Positions 21,931 through 64,000 of a DNA stretch of 64,000 nucleotides are shown piece after piece. Origin of the DNA: Schistocephalus solidus (Eukaryota > Platyhelminthes > Cestoda > Diphyllobothriidea > Diphyllobothriidae); NCBI GenBank assembly GCA_017591395.1, contig WEDG01000293.1:248001-312000 (forward strand), read 5' to 3'. Below the pieces are notes generated by a model that ran no database searches, was not told where the DNA came from, and worked only from the letters and a program-made list of their open reading frames with translations. The first letter of the stretch is position 1; each line of letters opens with the position of its first letter. The position numbers were made by a program, and so were the translations under genes.

Positions 21931-22990
21931 TCGTTAGCTACCTCGAAGCGGCCAAACTGCTATCGATAAATCGGCTAAATTTGCGTTGCACTAATGCGGA
22001 GCACGTAAACAAAGACTTAAAGGCCACTCCAAAATATATTGCTAAAATACCCACTTCAGAAGAAGGGAAGAGCAGCTACCCTTTCATGGCACTTTCGCCA
22101 GTGAGATGTTAAGCAACTACCAGATGGTAATGAAAACAACGTAGATTCTAAAGTACTAAGGCACCATAAGTGCAGCTGCTTTAGAACACGCCACAACAGA
22201 CCGAAGGAAGGGGTATAGAAAGCCCAGTAGGTATGAGACAGGCTCCAAACGCCTGCAAACTCGGCTACAGGGGAGCAAAAAGAAGGACCCACCCACCAAG
22301 AGCCCAGCAGAGATGGTCATCCTCCACTTTTAGATGCCGGCCACCTTGACGATCCGTAGTAAACTGGAAACTCAAAGGTCGACCGACTAAACTCCAGGGA
22401 GTAATCTAATCCTCAGAACTGGCAGCAAGTATCACTGCAAGTCAACTGGGCAGACCACAAGACCTAGCCCAGGGATAAGCGAACACAAATTGGCGGAGTC
22501 GGTTTCAAGTGGATGTCCACAACCCTGAATGTGGATTATAAGCTCGATTTAGTGGACACAACGGGAGTAAACTAAGCGGAAAATAAGACGGGTTAAGAGC
22601 AGTTTTTAGTCTGCGGCTCCAAAACCAGTAGCTCGATCTGCCTCCCAATTATTACGTGTCAACCTATCACTGTCGGGTGGTACAATCTCATTTTCGGCCC
22701 AGGACATATGCGGTGAGGCGAAGAGCGTTATGTTTTTCTTGTCTTCTGCATTGTCTCAGCACAATTCCGAAAGCTCGGGTAAATAAAGAAATAATTCCGA
22801 AGATATATATATATATATCGGGGAAATAATTTCTGAAATTATTAAGTGCAGGACATGGAGTCAGGTGATTCGGACATGACTTTTTAGGGTCAGACCCGAA
22901 ATTTCAATGAACATTTTGGTCGAAGACAATCAACCACTGTGGAATAACCACGTAATGCCCATTCTACAAACAAGTAGTACTACAAGTAGT
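21931..22990. other. No recognisable gene (21931-22990)
   Basis: No exon, tRNA or matched repeat. A TATATATATATATA run lies near 22805. Confidence 0.3.
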
Positions 22991-23000
22991 ATGAATCTTA

Positions 23001-23094
23001 TATGGCATAGACGTTATACCGTACTTCCGACATAGGTACTAGCTAAAAGCTAAAAAGCCCTAGTACCTATGTCGGAAGTACGGTATAATGTCTT

Positions 23095-23126
<32 letters not shown>
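23001..23126. repeat. Long near-perfect hairpin followed by (AT)n
   Basis: Two arms of about 42 bp, 23001-23042 and 23060-23101, are near-perfect reverse complements (CCGTACTTCCGACATAGGTA against TACCTATGTCGGAAGTACGG), with a loop of about 17 nt. An AT run continues from the second arm to 23126. Confidence 0.85.
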
Positions 23127-24325
23127 CAACGTCATATTCTTTTCAACAATAACAACCTGGCATCGAGTTTTCGCCTCCGCAGGGTTCGCCGCATCATAGA
23201 GATGTCAGAAACATTATGCTTAACATTTTTAAAGAAACAGGTTCGTCTGCAGGGAATGGCCGGATCTCAATAGCTGCACATACTGCACAAATTTCTTCTG
23301 AATGCTGTGAACTTTTCCCATTGTTTATTTTACTCAAGAAGACATGCAAACTTTCCTCTGGCAAACGGCATAGACTGACTACCAATACTTGGAAAACAAC
23401 CCGATATTAAGTAGCCAATACATGCACACTTAAACCCTCTTATCACCGCTGTGGGCAAGGTTATCACAGAAGCATTATAGTCCAAGACAAAATAACACGA
23501 GAGCCTCCAAAACCGGTAATCTTGAACAGATTACTATTTTCAGTTTGAAACCGACGAGACGGCCTGGTAAATAGAGACTCCATGACGGATTCGAAACTGT
23601 CCAAGAAAGCTGATGATACCCGATTGGGCGCGAGTGTTGAGGACAAAAGTTACCGATGTCTTTACCGGTGGTGATTGGCCTCTAGGTCTCGGCGGTGGGT
23701 GCGAAGAGATCCAGCCAGGGCGAGTAAGAACTGGAACGTGATAATATATCCTGCAATGACCGACGGAGCAAAAAAATCATATACGCAGTCCACACACAAC
23801 CCGGTGAACAGCCTTAATTTATCCAGATACTGCAAGGGTGGCGAGGATCCCATATCGATGAGTCATAAAAGCTCCAGGAAGAAAGAGCCATTGCAACCAG
23901 ACTAAGTCTTCAGAAGGACCCAGTTATCTCCTCAGTTGGCAGACTTACAGGTTTCAGAGGGCATTGGGTTGTTTAGAAGAGGATAACTATAAACTGAATG
24001 GAGCTCACCCCCAAATTCGTCTCCCACACACCAGTGACTTGATCGTATCAGCCTGAACAGAAATAAGGTCTGGAACAGGGGTTAACTTGGCGTGAAAGTG
24101 ATTTGCCATACGAACACGGAGGCCCCTGCCACTCATTATATTTCACCACAACGTAGATGTACGACGCCGGCCTGTCGCGCAAACTATTTGTGATATTTTG
24201 CTGAAAGGTGCAATGCATACGCGCGTGACTAAATAGGCGCATGAGTTGCACGAATGTGTTCGTGGTAGAGGTGTGATGTAAGGACGACACGGTTTTCGAT
24301 TTCACTAAAGATTTTGATGTAAACT
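23127..24325. other. No recognisable gene (23127-24325)
   Basis: Short frames only. No convincing exon or matched repeat. Confidence 0.3.
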
Positions 24326-24327
24326 AC

Positions 24328-25305
24328 ATTTTCTATCTCATGAAATGTCCACTGAAATCTGAACTTTGCTTACGACTGCAAAAGAGTACTTAAGTCGGGT
24401 TGTAATATTAAGTTTCGTGCATCCTAATCACAAGATTTGACAGTCACGCCAGGATGCCGACTTTTGAGCGAGCTTCTTTCAGGCCGGCTCCATAAACTAA
24501 ATTCGGTAAAAAATTACTCCTGAAGTAATATAAATTTTCCACATTGATTTTAAATACACTTATAAATTCAAAAAAAATAGCTTACATAAAAAAATGCCCG
24601 AAAGGAGTCTTTCTTCTACAAATTCGGTAGCAAATTAAGTTTTCCTCAAATTTTATACTCGAAGAAAGGGTAACTCATTTTTTTAGAAAAAAAAACATCT
24701 GCAATTGGTAAATAATTGTGAACCCGACCTGTCGTTACACTTGCATTAAGGGTTCCCAAACAACATACTGCATAAATTCCGGCTGAGGAAATTCACACAC
24801 TTTTCCAAATTACGAGAAAAATGTAACACAGTGCTCATGAAAGTTTGCTATGAATGCGAACCAGTTTGTCTACTTTTTACGCAGCATTAATGAATGAACA
24901 TTTAACGGTCTTAAAAAAACTCATAAATACAAACTATTTAATGACATAAGATACAATTTCTTCAAGTATAAAAACTCCAAAGAAGACGTAACCTGCTATC
25001 CAATGAGTATACGAAAGACACCTTTGGTGTATTTTTTCTATAGAATATATTTAAACATAAAAGGGCATCGGAAATCGATGAGAAAAATGCATACAACTTA
25101 AGTAGTAATTTTTTGCAGTGTCGTCTTTGCGGGTAGCCAGAAAAAGGGTCGTTCAAAAGTAGGCATCCTGTTGTAACTGAAGTACCTGGGCATTGGGCCG
25201 CAGGAATATTAATAGTACAACCCTATTTAAGTAATTTTTTTCAAATCGAAAATAGATTTCAGAGTTTCGATTGACATTTCGTGAGATAGCCAATCTGCTG
25301 TATGC
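24328..25305. mobile_element. AT-rich foldback element with ~150-bp inverted ends (best copy)
   Basis: The left 150 bp (24328-24478) and the right 150 bp (25150-25305) are inverted copies: left has TCTATCTCATGAAATGTC, GGGTTGTAATATTAAG and CAGGATGCCGACTTTTGA; right, read in reverse, has GCTATCTCACGAAATGTC, GGGTTGTACTATTAAT and CAGGATGCCTACTTTTGA. The interior is AT-rich without a transposase. Related copies are at 4735-5665, 21560-21930, 28160-28360 with 32420-32640, 53545-53940 and 55670-56800. It is a non-autonomous DNA transposon or foldback element. Confidence 0.75.
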
Positions 25306-26962
25306 ACATAACTCCAAATAGGCAGTGCGGTTAGGGAAGACGCGTGCACAAGTTGTTACGTAGTCTTAGTTTAATCGTCCCACCTCCGTCCAAACAAGGC
25401 AAAACATGGAGCGACAGTCACGTAGGCCCTCGGTTTCGTGCCAAGGTGACGGTGACTGCATGTTGCAGACTGTCAAATATCCAGTGGGTTAGAGGTCTGG
25501 CTTGTACCTTCTTGTTCGGGACATTTACGATGGTTGGATGGTATACCTCAGTTGGCTACGGTTGCTAATGCTACAGTCAGAGGTCTGAGCAACCTAAAAC
25601 AAAGGAGCGCACGATCTGCTGCAGTCCACTTCGGTGGCGATGTTAGGCGCGCGGTAGGGACATTGTATTGGCGCGAACAGTCCGGAGCACGTGCACGCCC
25701 TCAAGGTTAACGGTAAAGACGGTGGTACAAGTGCTAGCCCTCATTCCTCGAACTCTTTCCAGCAGCCACCGGGAGGCAAAGATCAGATCTTTGGTTGCGC
25801 GGTTTTCCTGGAAGCCAGACTAGCGCTCAAGAAGCAGTACCGGATCAAGGCGTATATTCGGAAGATTGAGGCCAGCAGAACTGTTGCCAGGTATACTTAT
25901 AAAGGAGATTTCCTGGTAACTTCTGGAGACTTGTAGGTTTTCTTGAAATCTTGCTGACCTTATTCTGATTGCCACATCACGTGGAACAGTGAAGTAAGCT
26001 TGTTTATAAGTCGGGGACTACCGTGATGTCCAATACTTTAAGGAACTGAATTCGTGGCCCAGTTCAGCCTACCGGATATCCGATACACTGTCCTGGTTAC
26101 CTCTTGTAAAGACTGAGGTTAGCAGTGGTCTCTACTTAAGTGATTATATTTATGGTTTCCCCGCAGAGCTCACAACAATGGGTAGGTCATGTTGAGTTAC
26201 ATAAACCTGTTGCATTCCTACATCAATTGCATAATGAAAGAGCCCATGACGTAGTAGCTGCAGAACCCGGGTCATAAGCTGCTCACAACTATTTCATCGC
26301 TTCGCCCTAGGTCCGTTCAAACTGCGGACGTCAAGCCCGACTCGAACCTGTAGCGATGGCCGGCTCCTGAGCTAAGAGCAACGATTGGAAAAAGGGCTCT
26401 CTACTCTGTCCCTATGTTAATATGCGTTAAAGCCTACGGAAATTTCCATCGGATACCTCAGCCATCGCCTGCATAAAGATAACCTAATTAAGATGTTCAT
26501 TGCAGATTAAGACGGGCGAAATACCGAAAGTGTACTGATCGTACACTACGAGAACAACTAATGCCGACAAGGGCCTCGGTGACTTGCGCATGCAGAGACG
26601 ACATGCAAATCTTTCACCTCACTCTCTCATCCCACACTCAACACGTTTTAACGGCAAGGAAAGCAAGACACGAGCGAGCTACTGCAGGCATTAGCAAAAC
26701 CAAGGCCTTTGGTCCACGACGACTTCACAGTTCACACAAACCGCTAGATGCACGAAGAAAGTTAAGATCGTCTAAGGAGCAAGAACAATTTTTTCTTCTA
26801 AAAAGACCACATTGTGAAGTGTTAATGCATGATCGGACAAGAAAAACGGCCATTGCCGAATAAAAAGAGAACAAAACACAACGCTTTGGTTCGCAAGTGG
26901 TATATTATGAAAAATATTTTAAAAAAACAGCGTAAAGATTGACTGAAGTAGAAAGCAACGGA
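25306..26962. other. No recognisable gene; weak tRNA-like stretch
   Basis: On the minus strand near 26310-26390 are strings like pol III boxes (CTTAGCTCAGGAGCCGG and GGTTCGAGTCGGG), perhaps a decayed SINE. The plus frames at 25691-25936 and 26561-26863 have no family features. The end of this span holds the 3' flank of the membrane-protein gene. Confidence 0.3.
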
Positions 26963-61527
<34,565 letters not shown>

Positions 61528-61529
61528 CT

Positions 61530-63135
61530 GTATTGTCTCGAAGAATGAGAAAACTGAGGAATAATTAGAAGTAAAAACTTGCCCAACACATAGCAGCACG
61601 TGGGGCTGAAAGGATTTTCCACAACAGAAGCATAAGGCGTACGTGAACAGGGGGATGCAGCATATACGGAAACTGGCGCGACCTAAAATATATGCGCCCG
61701 GGATAAACATAACATAAAAAGAAGGTACCCCAAAACTCCGTAAACCTTCTCGAACTAATGCTCCGCAGTCCAAAAGCAGTCAAAAATGCTATCACGGATA
61801 AAACATAAAGTGTAAACGGCGGATCACTAAAAATGAATTAGTTGATGCGAAATACCGTGGATGTAAGTGTACACCGACGACACAGTTGTACTCTATGTAA
61901 ACCAGGTAACAAAATAATGGGACGCAAAGACTAAAAAGTTATTCAAAGGAAACCTCATACAGGACTGGGAAATGATGTGCGCGGTAGTAAAAAGCGAATA
62001 TAATCAAAACAAGTAAATGCTTGTAGAGCCTAGATAACATTACGGTAAACAATATATGGTGTTACCAAGGCCCAACAAAGGCAGAGAGTAAGATGGAGCC
62101 TACAAAGGCTAAAGCGTTAGTGCCTAGCCTCATCGCATGTGGTGGCGATGACCTGCAATGGCTATTCGCGGCGAAAATATCTATATAGGCAGCGAGTACC
62201 GCTGTCCTTATCTATTGGTTGCTTATTCTGTTCGTGATTGGTTTATTATTTCTGGCTGTTCATAGAATATTTAATGCATAACATCACAGAGCGCTTCCTG
62301 ATACTTACGCGTAATCCTTTATTTTTGGTAACGAAACCTACCAAATGATGCCCTGATTGTTCTGACCGAGGCAGACGCGAATAAAACTTACATTTAAACG
62401 GTTCGGTACAATAAAGCGGGTAGAAATACAATGCTGGATTAGACGGTTTGGACAATTTCGCTTCTTTTCCGACGGCTACCCTCTGAGGGTTGCTGTTCGA
62501 CGTTCGCTTGATACGTCTTAATTCAGCTGACTCGTACCCCTCTCAGGTATTCTTCCGCCCTTGAACAGTACATACCGCTACAAAAAAGGCACGCCCTTCG
62601 AATTCGGTCTAAAATGTTTGACCTCCGAGGAATTTACTTCTTTCGATATTTCTGTCTTCTCAGCCCTCTTGTGGACTTTATTTTTAAAGCTTTGTATTCT
62701 TTTTAGCAGTCTCTTCCTCCTCATAAGCTTACAGTAGGACGGCTGCGGAAACGACCAATATACTCCGGTTTACTTCTCGCCAGAAGCTCTAGGAGATCTC
62801 CCAGTCTACGAAGGGCTGAGTCATTTCCATATGTTATCAAAAGATTGCTCTCACTCAAGCCGTTGTACCATAACTTTAGCACCCATTATCGTTTTTGCAA
62901 TCTTTCATGGAAGTCAAAAATATACCTTCAGGAATGGTGCAAAATATGTGGCACTTCAATTGTTCAAACAGGGTACTTTTTTATAGGAAAAGAAGGCGAT
63001 AACACTGAGCCACCATCGCACATCAAATTCGCTAAATTTACTGTAATTGATGGAATAAAAATCAGTCACAATACGAATGACTACATGTAGTCATTCGAAA
63101 AAATGCACAGAGGAGGCCTACAATGACTTCCTTGG
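61530..63135. other. No firm exon (61530-63135)
   Basis: Upstream of e1 on the minus strand. An acceptor-like ATATATTTTAG at 61683-61693 opens hydrophobic frames, but no donor gives the phase needed for e1. The N-terminal exons of the membrane protein should lie here or beyond the window. Confidence 0.3.
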
Positions 63136-63138
63136 AGG

Positions 63139-63480
63139 AATTCAATTCAATTCAATTCAATTTATTGAGGGAAATAGGCATGGGCCTTTGAGTACCCTAT
63201 TTGTAACGTAAAATTAAGTGCGGTATACAGAGAAACCATGTGGGTTGCAAAGGTACAAAAGGCGGTCATAAAATATGACAAGTGGTGCACGACTCTCGAG
63301 TGTTAAGATAAATTCCTCATCGCTCAGCCTCGTTGCGGAACATAAAACTGTCAAGGTTCCTTTTAAAGCTTTTCAGTGATGGTGACATCACAAGGTCTTC
63401 AGGGAGGGCATTCCATGGTTTAACCACTCTGACAGAGAAGGAGAACTTGCGCACATCCATTCTCACCTGTTGGAATGAGT
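63139..63480 (-). mobile_element. CR1-like LINE 3' end, 5'-truncated
   Basis: A TTCAA pentamer run (63139-63161 in plus) is the 3' tail. 63308-63475 on the minus strand encodes the protein end, RMDVRKFSFSVRVVKPWNAL and PEDLVMSPSLKSFKRNLDSF, comparable to the end of the LINE at 29609 (RLDTRRFFFSNRVIKAWNAL). Confidence 0.8.
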
Positions 63481-64000
63481 AGGACACCGGATTATGTCAA
63501 TAAGGTTGTTTTTATATATTTATTTCTAAACGTTATTCGTGATTTTTAGATAGATAGGTTGTCAGTGGTAGGGGAAATAAATGAAAGGAGAGTTCGTCCG
63601 GAACCTCTTGACATGTTTAATTCGACCACTCCTGTGCCTAAACTTCTGCTGGGACGGCTCCACTTACAAGCGGTCATTTATTGGCTGCCCGCTCTAAAGA
63701 GTTTTTACAGGTAGGTCATGACGTTTCCCTGACGTCTGCAGAATCCATTCACCGAAATACCAGCTTCAATTATTGTTCCGCGTATGTTATTCGCAGAACA
63801 GCTTTTGACTGGTTTCATGGTGCCAGAGATAGGTACGGTGGCAGATCAAAACGCCGGGAGGCAACTGAGAAGGAAAGAAATTATGTGATATAAAACCACA
63901 TATCTGTGCAGCGTTTGCGGATATTAAATCCACATGAGGTGATTATGCTGGCTTTTTCGTGTAACTTAGACCTACGTCTCTTATAGTTGATCGTTCTAAA
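63481..64000. other. No recognisable gene (63481-64000)
   Basis: The plus frame at 63681-63893 has no recognisable domain. Confidence 0.3.

Overview
The window looks like nuclear DNA of a flatworm, most likely a tapeworm of the diphyllobothriid group (Spirometra, Schistocephalus or Dibothriocephalus type). This is inferred from retroelement protein families that I recognise from such genomes, from small exons with GT-AG introns scattered through kilobases of AT-rich DNA, and from a very high transposon load. There are no operons, ribosome binding sites or other bacterial features. No complete single-exon host gene is present. Most long reading frames belong to transposable elements or are low-complexity artefacts.

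Host genes. The main one is on the minus strand from 61527 down to 26963. Fourteen exons can be placed from acceptor and donor sites plus reading phase, and almost every one encodes membrane-spanning helices. The chains e2-e3-e4-e5, e6-e7-e8-e9-e10-e11 and e12-e13-e14 each keep phase exactly. Three joints (e1/e2, e5/e6, e11/e12) do not, so exons are missing or a base is wrong there. The product is a polytopic membrane protein of at least about 750 residues that I cannot name with confidence. A second gene is represented by one minus-strand exon at 9463-9579 whose product resembles the N-terminal membrane anchor of the mitochondrial AAA ATPase Msp1/ATAD1. A third, weak candidate lies at 20319-20754 (minus).

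Mobile DNA by region. 0.9-8.6 kb: decayed fragments of an RTE-like element with zinc fingers, a foldback element at 4.7-5.7 kb, and a head-to-head pair of tRNA-derived SINEs. 9.6-16.1 kb: a nearly full-length RTE-like retrotransposon (endonuclease, reverse transcriptase, C-terminal C2H2 fingers) preceded by a short truncated copy, both sitting in GT microsatellite. 17.5-19 kb: Penelope-like fragments with a GIY-YIG-type region. 21-25.3 kb: foldback elements. 28.2-32.6 kb: a Penelope-like copy and a CR1/Jockey-like LINE nested in a foldback element. 34.3-35.0 kb: another Penelope-like fragment. 38.9-39.5 kb: decayed RTE endonuclease. 40.5 and 56.2 kb: two copies of an inverted-repeat element with a degenerate telomere-like core. 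41.8-46.3 kb: a long AT-rich direct repeat. 47.9-53.3 kb: three RTE-like copies, one bracketed by AGT arrays. 63.1-63.5 kb: a second CR1-like 3' end.

The most interesting signal is the microsatellite bracketing. Three RTE-family copies end at the same 3' nucleotide string (AACTGCC). Two are flanked on both sides by the same array (GT for one, AGT for the other), and the near full-length copy has a GT array on its 5' side and a short GT-rich stretch on its 3' side. This suggests insertion into microsatellites. Other notable signals are the multi-finger array fused to the reverse transcriptase, the A-B-A-B duplicated 3' UTR, foldback elements with about 150-bp inverted ends, and the telomere-like MITE.
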